A stretch of DNA of 64,000 nt, taken from positions 7,124,501 through 7,188,500 of the forward strand of contig JAZGTH010000062.1 of the NCBI GenBank assembly GCA_036877525.1. Direction: 5' to 3'. Of the stretch, positions 34,201 to 45,415 are shown piece by piece (position 1 is the first letter of the stretch; each line of letters starts with the position of its first letter). The translations under genes were made by a program, and so were the position numbers. The notes beneath the pieces are model-generated. The model did no database searches. It worked only from the letters and a program-made list of their open reading frames with translations, and was not told the DNA's origin. This DNA comes from Chromobotia macracanthus (Eukaryota > Chordata > Actinopteri > Cypriniformes > Botiidae).

Positions 34201-36469
34201 AAACCCCCAGTACAAAGGTGAGATATCATTTTCTGTCCCTAATGACAGCTTGCCCTCTCTGAGCATTGCATAAAGATAATATTGTTCCTTTCATAATAAT
34301 TCATATCAACAAAAGTACTCATGGCTGAAAATTAACCTTTCGAATATCATCTTTTAAATACAAGAGATAAACTGTGAAGGAACAAGGGTTGAATTCCTTG
34401 AGTCAAGTAACAAATTCTGTAGGTTTTTAGGGATTATATAACTGCATGTTGGGAAATAACACACAATGCATCAAGAATTTCTCACATCCAATTAACTATA
34501 TTTGAGTGTAATTGAAATATTGATACAGTCAGAACAACAGAAAATGAGTTTAGCTCAAAAACACTACAGAGGCATCAGAAATTTAGGGGCACAAACAGCT
34601 TGATCTAATAAGGTTAACCAACTATATCTGTTTGGTACAAACTACTCTTTGGTTAAAAGGGTTTGTCTGTTTCCATTTTGAAACCCGCCAAACTACATCA
34701 TTTTTAATCTGGTGTCTTTTTAAATTAGAGAAAAAACATAACACACTCTTTACACTCTTACTACCTCTAAAGCACACACACACAAGATAATACACACACA
34801 ATCAATAGCCTGAGTGGAAGCCTGACAACTAAACAAGCAAATGCTGTTTTCTAGATTCATACAGTCCAAACACTTTATCCCAACTAATGGTAGTGAAATT
34901 GCATTGGTTTTACACAGACAAGCATAAACACAACATTACTTGACATCGCTAAATTAAAACCTAATGGCACATATTGTACACGGATATCTGGCATCATTGC
35001 TTCCAAGGCTGTTTGGATAAATCTCCAAGTTCTGCGATGATGGGCATAATTCAGGGTCATAAGAATGACTGCTTTGTGACAATGTTAAGAAGAGAGCTGG
35101 CAAAAAAGTGCATGGCTCAGCGTATATTATGGTGCCATTAAAATTCAATTTACAGCCGGTTTCAGGCATGTCTGTACTTCCAAAGCAATGCAAAGGCACC
35201 TCGCCTTCCGAGTCGGAAATGTGGCGGACGTTGCAAATTGACATGCCATTCCAGTGCTGTGAATCTATTTATTAAACTTATCACTGTCTTAACAATGCTT
35301 TTTCACTGCGGAAACCTGGGAAGCGTTGTCAGCTATCAAAATGACAGTAAAAATGTTGGCTGCGTTTTTTTAGATGTATGTGTTTTTTTCATGTCCCTAA
35401 AAAGCGTGAATGTGTGTAATTGACAGGAAAACTCACAAGGTCTAGCTACTGAAAAGACTCAGCATATTTCCACATTCTACACATTTCTGTACATTCATAC
35501 AGCAGTTAGTTCTGGTCCTCAAATCTGATTGGACAGGAGATGTCTTTTATTATTATTAATCCCTATGACCTGAATGTTAAAGATTCTTTGCTATGACAGC
35601 AAACAGAGAAGTATTTACATTTATCTATTATCAAATTGTGTTAAACAACATGTCAATATTAATATTAATAAAGAGCATACAGTAACTGAGTTTGGTTTTT
35701 CTTCATTTATCTGAAAAAACTTCAGGTTTTTCCAGATAAATGGCACAGAATGCAATAGACTTGCAGTCTGTCCAGATTATTTCCTGATTAATTTGTTGGC
35801 ATTAGGAGACAGAGCATATTGGACACCTGTTATGCTACTGGGAAATGCAATGACCATTGTTTCCTCCTGCCCATCTCAGTTGTTCCGTTTTCCTGTTACT
35901 GCAGAGACATGAGCGGCATGGTTGTGCAAACTGTGACTGACAGCACAGCTAAATTACTGCGAAATTCCAAGAGAGGCTCGGCCACTTGGGAGGGCCGACC
36001 GCATTCTCCTCAAATCAGGCATGGGCATCCCCACGTTTCTCAGGCCTAAATGAACAGTTCTAAAACAAACCCATGAGCCCGGGGCTAAACAAAATGAACG
36101 TGGATAATGCCAAGTTAATTAACACAGACCCAGATGCTCAGCCTTATGAATACTTGTTCTGCCAAAGAGGGAATATTCTGTATTGGATATATTTTGACGT
36201 CAGTGCCTGAGTGTCATTGGGACAGGCTCTGTGAGTCTCTCTCACTGCCTTACTAATTTGGTTTTACTCATTTGTTTTTTTGAATTTCGTGTGATTAATT
36301 CAAGCATCCTGGCATATGAGGACACTGACGGCAGTGGGAAGCTTTTAATGGGGAACTGTTGTCAGAAATAAAATTAAAATGAATAAAAAGTTTTGGCTGA
36401 CGATGGAAATTGCAGAGTCATGTTTGCAAAGTTATATTTGTGATTGCTAAACTTAAGGTGGGAGGCAGT
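31241..36469. other. Gene-free intergenic stretch
   Basis: It holds a repeat at 31995-32290 and an 18-bp palindrome at 32884-32901. The rest is unassigned AT-rich DNA. Short open frames at 33255-33512 (minus) and 34954-35244 (minus) show no domain I recognise. Confidence 0.5.
31995..32290. repeat. Fish interspersed repeat with GGGTTAG and GGGGAC motifs
   Basis: The stretch holds TTGGGGACAAATTTGT, AGCAAAACCTGAC, TTTGGGGACGTCC, TGCAGAAAGTTTTCTGTTAGGG and a TGTGTGTGCATG end. It resembles a common teleost interspersed repeat I recall, with paired GGGGAC segments around a (GGGTTA)-like centre. No coding capacity. Confidence 0.5.
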
Positions 36470-36550
36470 TATAATAATAAAATAATAATAATAATAATGA
36501 TAATAATAATAAAAATAACTTTTATTATTCTTATTATTATTACTATTATA
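36470..36550. repeat. (TAA)n/(TTA)n self-complementary microsatellite
   Basis: A TAA/ATA array at 36470-36517 is followed by ACTTTTATTATTCTTATTATT. The two halves are complementary and could form a cruciform. Confidence 0.9.
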
Positions 36551-36924
36551 GCATTTCTGCTTGTTAGTCAAATGCAGCCTGTCACACTTAGCAGAGACAA
36601 TGCATTAGAGATCATTAGTCTCAGGCAAAAATTAGATCACACTGTGTGATTCACCTTTAAAGATCCCTTCACTAATGAATGATTCATATGCAAACTCATT
36701 AGTCTGCAATCTAAAATCCTGGCACCCTTGTTTTAATAACAGCCTTTCAAGCTCAGATATAAATAACAGAATCACATAACTTCTGTCAGAAAGATTTCTG
36801 ATAAGGCTCTCACCATACGTGTATGCTTGTGTTGTATACAATGGTCACCCCTTTCAAAAGTAAAGCCACTGTTTAAAGGTGGAGTAATGAGTAATGAGTC
36901 TGTGTGGTTATTATTCTCACAACT

Positions 36925-37170
36925 CAGCTAACAATTTGAGGTTGTAAGAACGATTCCCTAACATTTCCATTAAGTAACAAAAATGTTACAATGTGATTTT
37001 GAAAGTTCCAGGTATGTTCAAAACGTTCAACTTGTAGACATTGTTTTAACATTATGGCTTGTTTTTAAAAACGTTTTTATTTTTTAACATTTTCAGAATG
37101 TTATAATAACAATTTAAGAATAACATTGTTGATTAATGATATATATAACGCTATAACTTATTAGATTTCT
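36925..37170 (+). repeat. AACGTT-rich interspersed repeat, copy D (right-truncated)
   Basis: It starts CAGCTAACAATTTGAGGTTG and runs through AAGTAACAAAAATGTTACAA and GAAAGTTCCAGG. Similarity fades near 37170, before the GTTAACTGGG terminus. Confidence 0.65.
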
Positions 37171-39384
37171 TTAAAAAAAGAAAAAATGATTATTTTTAAG
37201 GCTCTCTCTGCTCTCTCTCAAATGGTTTAAGGTAATTGAAAGCAGAGATAGCAGCATGTGTTTATTGGTCTTTGCTTTTATCACTGCTGGTTCAAAGAAA
37301 AGATAATTAGAGGCCAAATGAATGACCGAAGCAACAGGGAGATGGTGATATTTTAGGAATCCTATCAGTCTTACTGATAACTGCCCCCATCACCCCATCA
37401 TTAATTGACTTGACTTAGCATGCTATATCTCTTACATTACAATAGAGAACAAGAGACTCATACACAGTGAAGGTCATCAATCATTTAATAGCTTACAAAC
37501 ACCCTCAGAAGTGATTTAGAAAGTCTGATTTGATTTTTTTGTTTTTTTTCTTTTTCATCATTGGAGTAAGCGGTATTAGTAGCAGTTAAACCTTGAAATC
37601 AGCTAAGAAACTCATATAAGGCAATGTATTCTCCATATTATGTCATTCGTTATGCCGTTGCATACATCACGAGCCCCTGCAATGTTTTGCCCAGTGTTTG
37701 TAGTACACAGAAACAGTTTGTTTTCTCCATTATGTCTGCGTACATGGCAGTACCTGTGGCTACCTAATAAAACTGAAAAATGTCCACATCTTCTTTTACT
37801 TTGGACTGCAGTGTATTGATTTCTCCAAGGCATAATCTATCACAATGATATGTTTGAAATCACACATTAGTAAGAGCCATCCTTCAGCCATCAGTGAAAA
37901 CACATTCAATAAAGGCAGAAATAGGTCCATGTTTTCTGCACGCATGGTTTTTTTTAGTAACAAAGACTACAGAAACAAATTGTTCTCTCAGGCTTAAACA
38001 AGCACTTGTTTTAGTTCACAAAATCCATTTTCACTTATGTGTGTGATTAGGCTAGAGTTCTGAAGAAAATGAGTGTGGTTTTTATTATTGTCAAAATACA
38101 ACAGTTGATGAAGCAGCAAAGCAAGTTTCTTTCAAAAAAAGATCTTGTACATAACAACTGATTATCATTCTCGGTCATATACTATTTGGATACACTACTA
38201 TTTGGATACAAAGAAAGCATTCATGCATGCACCATTAAATAATTACAAAGGACACTTTGGGAAGTACTTAAGGCATCAACATGACTCCTGTTGGGTTTAA
38301 ATATGTCCAGCCAGATTAAAGACTAAAGTGGCAAGCAAAGCATAGTAATGCAGGGCTATTTAATATTACTGGAGGCAAGTACATCAAACTAAAACTGTTC
38401 ATATTAAGAATTAATTGATGGAATCTTTATTATAAAGCTAGCCTGTTACACGAGTAAACCAGAATGTAATCTGGTTTAATCTGTAATCTGGAAAAAAAAA
38501 TTCTGACACCGTTAAAACATAATGAAATATGAATACAACATGTTTATTGTATTCAGACGGTGATAGCATTACCTTGTCCCACGAATGGAAACATCCTCGA
38601 TATGCAGATTTTTAAGACTGCCACAGTATTTAATCAGCAAACATCTTTTTCAAATATCCTTTATATTGTACCACAGAGAAATTTAGCAGCATTAACCTAA
38701 AATTAAGTTACCATAAAGTTAGCCATACACTGCCGGTGACTTTCCAAATGTTCCTTGCATCTGTAGACGGAGAAGTTCAGAAACCTCTGAAAAGAATCCT
38801 GTTGTTGTGGCTCATTACACCCACGTTCCACATGCACATAAATAATCCAACAGCACAGCAATATTTTCTTCACGCAACACTGTTTTATAAAACAGAAAAC
38901 ATGTTTTAAAGAATTCCATGGAAAAGAGAAACTAACATCGAACGAATCCTAGGGCAAAATGAAATTTTTTTAGGGGAAAAGAAATGGGCCTTTGCCAAAT
39001 TATTCAGTACCAACTGTGCTAAAATTTGATACATACAAACTACTTTGAACGGTCTTTGTTTAGATGTTTGAAAGTGGATAGGAGCATCTAGAGGTAGCGC
39101 AGCCTTAGAATGCTGCGGTTTCATCTCTCCTTGCTCTGGCTTGAAATAAACAAACATCAGCATCTTTTTCATTAATGTCACTCCAATACTCATCTGGCGA
39201 CATATGAAAAATTCATGGACGGCTTGAAGACTGGAGCTACTGGACAAAGATCTGTTATGAGCAAGACTGAGTGGATAACACAGAATAAGAGGTATCTTTA
39301 TGTCCTTACATGCTTTTACAAAAAAACTGACCTTTAAAACTATTTCTTTGCCCCTTTAACTGAAGCTCAACAGGGGCAGCATTG

Positions 39385-39495
39385 TGTTAACAGCGTAAAG
39401 GGTTGTGGGGTTTTGATCAAATGTATAGCTTGAATGTACTGTGAGTCGCTTTGGATTAAAGCATCTGCCAAATGTATAAATGCAAATGGTGGAAA
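39385..39495 (+). repeat. SINE body and tail fragment
   Basis: The stretch TTGATCAAATGTATAGCTTG, TGTGAGTCGCTTTGGATTAAA and GCATCTGCCAAATGTATAAA matches the tail of the tRNA-derived SINE family found elsewhere in the window. Confidence 0.65.
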
Positions 39496-39954
39496 CCAAT
39501 AAACATGACAAAGCATTTATCATGAAGCTGAAATTTTACTCTCCCACATTCAACAGGCTTTTGAAGTCTTCATTGTGCAGTGTCATTATGAGGTGTTAAG
39601 GAGAATGCTTAACCTTCCTTTTTGTGAAATGGTAATTGGTTGCTTTTGTGGTATGCTCATTTCTTGCTGGGGGTAACAGGGTTTAATGCATTTCATTTCT
39701 TTAGCATAAACAAATTGTTAAGTGACATGGGTGTTTGCCATTTCACTGGATATAACAAAGACATGAAAGCATTTAAAACACACAGGCATTTAATTCGAAT
39801 AGTCCCTACAGCTTCGTTTATCACTCAAACTGAAGTGAAATAAATAGGGATTTGAATTTAAAATAATCTCTGAGGGGAGAATCCCCGAACCCTGACCGGG
39901 AAGCTATAGGCATGTAAATGGTTATTTTGAAATTGAGGGGAAAATGATGGGAAT

Positions 39955-39992
39955 ATATTGACCTTGAATCCATACAGATTCAAGGTCAATAT
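39955..39992. promoter_or_regulatory. Inverted repeat with two TCAAGGTCA half-sites
   Basis: Perfect 16-bp arms (ATATTGACCTTGAATC and its complement at 39977-39992) flank CATACA. Each arm contains TCAAGGTCA, the extended half-site used by monomeric nuclear receptors such as NR5A and ERR. The half-sites are everted. The sequence is certain; binding is inference. Confidence 0.4.
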
Positions 39993-40713
39993 GAAGAAAA
40001 AAACAAATACATCATAATTGAACTGCAGGGGGGATAGATGTCTTAGAGTGGATGGCTGGCTCTTTGCTAGATGGTTTTTCTTACAATGCATCCAGTTCTG
40101 TGCTGTCATCTGTTATCAGGTGATAGCTTGCTCTAAAGTTGTTTGGTTGGCGTTGGCTGTATTGGAGAGGTTCCCCTGACACTGATTTTGTGAAGAACAG
40201 ACAGTGATGTCTTACTGCAGTCTCCAAAGAGACAGACTTTCCAAGATTACGCAATCATTTTCATCATTAGGAGTGATGCATGAGATTTGTTTCTCCCTTA
40301 ATTTGTCAAGATATTCAGTCACTTCTACGGTGTTGAAAGGAAGTTAGACAGAGGGCATAGATTAATTTTACTTTAAATTTGAATTGACCATGTTGTTGTA
40401 ATAAAATGAGGGTTTGAGCAATTATATATTGCATCTAAAACACAAATATAGAAAATACACCTAAAAAGGATACAGTCACTGTAACACAACAAACACCAAA
40501 AAAAGTATAAGCCCTGTGCAGGCCACATAACGAATAACTAAGATACACAATCAAACGGGCGATTATGGCCCAAAAACAATACAAATCTGAACGATAATAA
40601 GATGCATCTAACATCATAATACATATAATATGAATTACTTTTAATGTCTAATTTATTCAAAACTTACTGTATTTGAGAAAAGCATGTAAATCTCGGAGGC
40701 TCCAGTACGATTA

Positions 40714-40890
40714 CACAGTCAATACAGGGGTATTAACGGCTATGTTTTCTAAATAATTTGACTTTCGAAATGTCAGGTTTATACAACAGATACAACAGTA
40801 CAATTACACGGTACAATTTCACAGTCAATACAGGAGGATTAACGGCTATGTTTTCTAAAAAAATTTGACTTTCGAAATGTTGAGTTTACA
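40714..40890. repeat. Tandem duplication, period 106 bp
   Basis: A CACAGTCAATACAGG...GGCTATGTTTTC...TTGACTTTCGAAATGT segment at 40714 recurs at 40820, offset 106 bp, with few differences over about 70 bp. No ORF. Confidence 0.85.
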
Positions 40891-43227
40891 CAATAGCAGA
40901 CAGGAGAAGACTGAGTGCTGTGTTTGAACGATTAACCAGTTTCGCTCCCTTTATTTTATGTGAATGTCTGTAACCATAGCTGATGACTTCCTAAACATGG
41001 GTTTCGAGTTTAGCTATCAAATCTTAATTTACCAACAGCAGTCATGCCCACATCCCAAAACTGGTGGGTGCAGATCCATTGAAAAACAGTGAATGAATCT
41101 AAACCTTCCACCTACCTACAACCTAAAACCATCTTTTCTGCATGAGTCAAGCAGTGTGTATGCAGAAGAGGCCATCTAAAGCATTGTATGAGTTACATCA
41201 CCATTACATCATATCTGTCACATGACAGTGCAGTTCTATTGACACAGCACAGGCTGAACGGAACTCACCCTCAAAATAAGTGGTACTAAATGTTTTTCTG
41301 CTTCTGTGTGAACATATAATAACAGATGGAACCTATTAGAAGCAGAAGCTAAACTTGATGTGATGTTTCTGTTCTTTCAAAATGTTTGAGGTCATAGATA
41401 TTTTGGGACGTCTTGCATCAACTGCTCACATCAGGTCACGGCACAAAAGTTCAGATGGGTTTAGGTCTGGACTCTTTCAGGCCATTCCAGAATGTGAAAG
41501 TCATTCTGCTTCTGCTCATTTGTAAATGTATTTGTCTGTTTAGAGGCATTGCCAAGCTTTGACCCACATACTGGTTTCAACTGACATGAATTTCAAGCTT
41601 CAGCTTGGAATGAATTGTTCTCTCAAAGATTTTCAGCTGTCTGGGTCCTGAGATATGCTGCAATGTTCTCTTTAGACAACAGTGATTTTCTTCTTTACAT
41701 CCTCCCATGTATTTCTGTTCTGTTTTCCTCCTTGTGGTTTCGTGAGCATTGAAATTAGACACAGCATTGAAATGCGTATTACCCTCCTGAAACATTGTAT
41801 TTACCCTTGGGATCATTTAACTGGATGCTGTTTCAGCCAAAAATGGAGTTGAAAACTAGTTTGTACTTTGCCTCACTGTAGATTAATGAATGTTTTGGTC
41901 TTTAGCAATTGTTTTGGAACCCTTTCCAGCCTCATTAGCACTGACAACTCTCTTTTCCAGAGCTTCTCAGAAATATCTTTTGATCATGGATGGATTCATT
42001 TATAAGCCTATGCTAATAGAAACCACCCGCAAAGAAAGCACATGTCTGGTCTGCATGTTCAGTAAATTGAAAACAATGGTTTTTGCAGTGTATTTTCTTC
42101 ATTGTTACTAGTAGATTAATACATCACTACACATCATCCTACAAGGCTCAAATACTTTGAGGGAATTGTTTATTTTAAAAAAAATAAAGCAATTCCTCAT
42201 GAAACTTAAAATTTAAGTGCATTGGACTTTCTACTAAAACTCATTATTGCATTACCATTGTCATTAGTCATACAACATTAGCACATTCCTTTTCTGCATA
42301 GATATCAAAATGACTCCTCTGAACATTTGATAAGGTGTGGTGACTAACAAGAGTTCCATGTGCACACTGGGTATGTCTAGATCATAAGATCTGCATTATC
42401 AAGTGCCCCAGTCTAAGATGGTACAGCACCTAGACTTTAATTTGCCCTTCAAGGGGAAAAAAATCAACAAATGTCAATCAAAGCTTTTTGGCTCTAACAT
42501 TGAAGGTTTGAGAGCAGAGCAGGAAGGCTCCCCACCTTGATTTCTCCCACCTTTAAGTTCGCATCCTTCACTTTTATCCTCCACTGAGACCCGAGTCCTT
42601 GCCCAAGGCTTCTCTCTCACTTGGGAAGCCAGCTCTTCTTCTGGGATAAAAAGATAAAGATATTTTGGATCGTCGACTTGTGTTAATTAGCTCTTTCTGG
42701 CTACATCAATCAGCTGTGAACTGAAATGTCTGAAATATCATTATAGGGAAGAATAAATTAAATCTTATGTAAAATACATGAAAGGAGGTGGTTAGAATTC
42801 ACTTATACATTAAAAAATTAAGTAAATGCTACAATAAATATACATTTTTAAATTTACCAATTTTTTTTTACTTTATCATTGTAGTAATATAATGCCATAT
42901 TGTGTCATGCTGTAGCTTCAGTACTGCACTAGAATATATTCAATTTATATAGACTCATATCCATAAATCAGATCAATTTTGTCCAATCTGTAGAAAAATG
43001 AGAGCATATGATCTGTACACACTTAAGTCATTAAGACAAATCGCTAGAGTGCAAACCAATGCGTGTTGAAGAAAATACCTGACACACTTTTGTTACAAGC
43101 TTCATTGTTGGTTTCAAATCAATGTCAACAAATAATTTTTATTTATTTTTGTGAGTGGAGAAATATTGATCAAATATAGTCAGGGACATGGGCGCTGTAA
43201 GAAATGCACACTTTGCACATATCACAC

Positions 43228-43229
<2 letters not shown>

Positions 43230-43280
<51 letters not shown>
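43230..43280. repeat. (CA)n(TA)n microsatellite
   Basis: A CA array at 43230-43268 runs into TA at 43267-43280. Confidence 0.96.
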
Positions 43281-43906
43281 GCCATTATCTCTGAGGTGCT
43301 GTCATTCTTGACAGGGGAGAGAGGGGAAAACAGCAAAGGGGAGAAGTTTATTTAACAATCCCAGGCAAGGACTTTGATTGATTGATGTTAATGCTTGTGT
43401 TTTCAGGTGAAAGAAGACATATGTCATGTCAAACGCAATCCCACAATGCATCATCTTCACCTATAATTATAACAAACTGATTATTTGCTTTAGCACATTT
43501 TGCATGGACCCCTCTTTACAGCTCTGTTGTTGTTCTGTTTAAAACCAGTTTGTTTTTATCTAATTACAATATTTGGTTTGTCTGCCATGTGCAGAGGTGA
43601 GTCATCTACTAGCATGTAGGAGAAGTATTGATAAAATCCAGGGAGATGCATCTGCTCTTTGTTTCAGAGCATGACTGCTCTTGAGTGAGCATAGTCAAGC
43701 TGCAAACTCATTAATGCTGAATTCAAAAGTCCTTCTGGCACTAACTGATTATTTATTCACCCTCTCCTGAGTCACTCGTAGAGGGAACATTTTTACCCTG
43801 AAGTTTCGTGAAAAGCAAGAGTTATGAGACCCAAACTATGTAACTCACATATGCTGTGGTATTTTTGAAGATTTTAGTTATTTTGTTTGGGCAAACTGTG
43901 CAAGGC

Positions 43907-43947
<41 letters not shown>

Positions 43948-43949
43948 TA

Positions 43950-44015
<66 letters not shown>
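43907..44015. repeat. (TA)n microsatellite with interruptions
   Basis: A long TA array with ACAT and TCTA interruptions. The Tyr-Ile open frames across it are artefacts. Confidence 0.97.
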
Positions 44016-44016
<1 letters not shown>

Positions 44017-45233
44017 GCAACAATACGCAACATTTGCCTCTCTATCACCATCTCTGCTTGAAATATAACATTTTTAAGTTACTTTCAGAGTAATTTTCTT
44101 TACATCAATGACTAGTTTAAAGTATAAGCAACTACTGAAAGAACAAGCTATAAACGTGCTATAAAAGTCAAATTGTCATTTCCTGCGTCCTCACAGTTCA
44201 AGTTATAAATCATTATTATTTCCGTTGGGAATCTGGGTAAGGTAAAGACTCCTTAAATACTGATCTGTTTTGCACTTGCTCAGTTACTATAACTCAGCAC
44301 AGTAAGTCAGTAATATATATATATATACATATTATATACATATTTTTAAGCAGAACGTGTTAAGGATCGCTGCTTTAAACAGAATCTAGCTTACATAAGT
44401 CATCATGAAGTACAATACTTTTGATCTAGTTTAGATTAGTTAAGTTTCTCCTCCAGATTTAGATACAATTTAAGTTTTGTGTGTTTTCTGAGTATTTTCT
44501 GTATTTTTTTAAGCACTGCCAGTTAAACTTACCATTACCAATTTTAATGACTCCACATTGTTATTGTTCTACACCTGACAGGTGCAACTTACTTTTTCAA
44601 ACTTTGTTTCTGCCTGCTTGTCAGAATTGCCCACTGTCATCAGTTTTGTCCACCTACAATGGACTTGTTTACCTTTGGTTAGACAAAACGACAATACAAT
44701 GGGCACAGAGTGGGCTTCATATTCCAAGGGGAGTAACAAACAAATAGCATGGTGTGTCCTTTTCAGTAATTAATTGCATTTAAAAGTAGACATGACATTT
44801 TTTCCTAATTTGTCTTCCTTTTTTATTTAATGCAATTAACATTTTTTAACAACAACTTCTGTCACATTTCGACTAAATCCGATTAAATATTTTATAATTA
44901 ACTGGTAAAAGGATATAGCTCATTATGCAGAGACTGGGTGGAAAAATACGCCAGCTGTGCTGAATGTTATACATAAGATACATAAGATCCACATTTCCTT
45001 ATATGATGATGAGTGAATTAAAAGTGACTACCTTGAGCCAGGTGCTGATTTGTAAAAAGGAAAGAGAGACATTGTCATTAGAGAAGAATCATATTCTCTG
45101 GAGCAGCGGCTAAATTGCCTTGCTCACAATATCACAGACGTGTTAGCTAGCTATAGCTGGACAAAGCTGCACCAGAGGGGTCTTTGCACCAGAGTACAGT
45201 GTACAGTACAAGAGAACTTTGGCAGTTAGTTAT
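44016..45233. other. Gene-free stretch
   Basis: AT-rich. Overlapping plus-strand open frames at 44481-44773 have no domain I recognise and no intact gene context. Confidence 0.5.
44309..44342. repeat. Short (TA)n stretch
   Basis: An imperfect TA run interrupted by ACATATTATA. Confidence 0.8.
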
Positions 45234-45415
45234 TATAAATATTATACACTGTCAATGTATGGTAACCCACACTTGAAATTTGACCTCTGTTCTTAACCCA
45301 TCCAGTGAGTAGTGAACACACACCCTTCAAATCAGTCATTTCCTGCCAGCTGTGGGAATTGAACCTGCAACCTTTACCTGTGGCCATTAGGCCAAGGCTG
45401 CTCCAAATATATAGG
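45234..45415 (-). repeat. tRNA-derived SINE (second family)
   Basis: Read on the minus strand, a head with A-box (TTGGCCTAATGGCC) and B-box (GGTTCAATTCC) is followed by a body with GTGTGTTCACTACTCACTGG, ATGGGTTAAGAACAGAG and GTGGGTTACCATACATTGAC. These are landmarks of a widespread fish SINE. It is degenerate, with the middle body shortened. Confidence 0.75.

Larger units (their letters stand above)
36551..43229. other. Gene-free intergenic stretch
   Basis: It contains an AACGTT-family copy, a SINE tail at 39385-39495, a 16-bp-arm inverted repeat at 39955-39992 and a 106-bp-period tandem duplication at 40714-40890. There is also a possible degenerate transposon fragment at 41380-41500 and a higher-complexity block at about 42500-42690. 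No gene is recognised. Confidence 0.5.

Noticed and set aside
37612..37833. 73-codon minus-strand open frame rich in Arg, His and Cys
   Set aside because: It looked like a possible zinc-binding or transposase piece, but the Cys/His spacing fits no motif.
41380..42110. Degenerate DNA transposon
   Set aside because: GGTTTAGGTCTGGACTCTTTCAGGCCATTCCAGAA resembles a common fish element in part, but no termini or transposase motifs are visible. Too weak to list as a feature.
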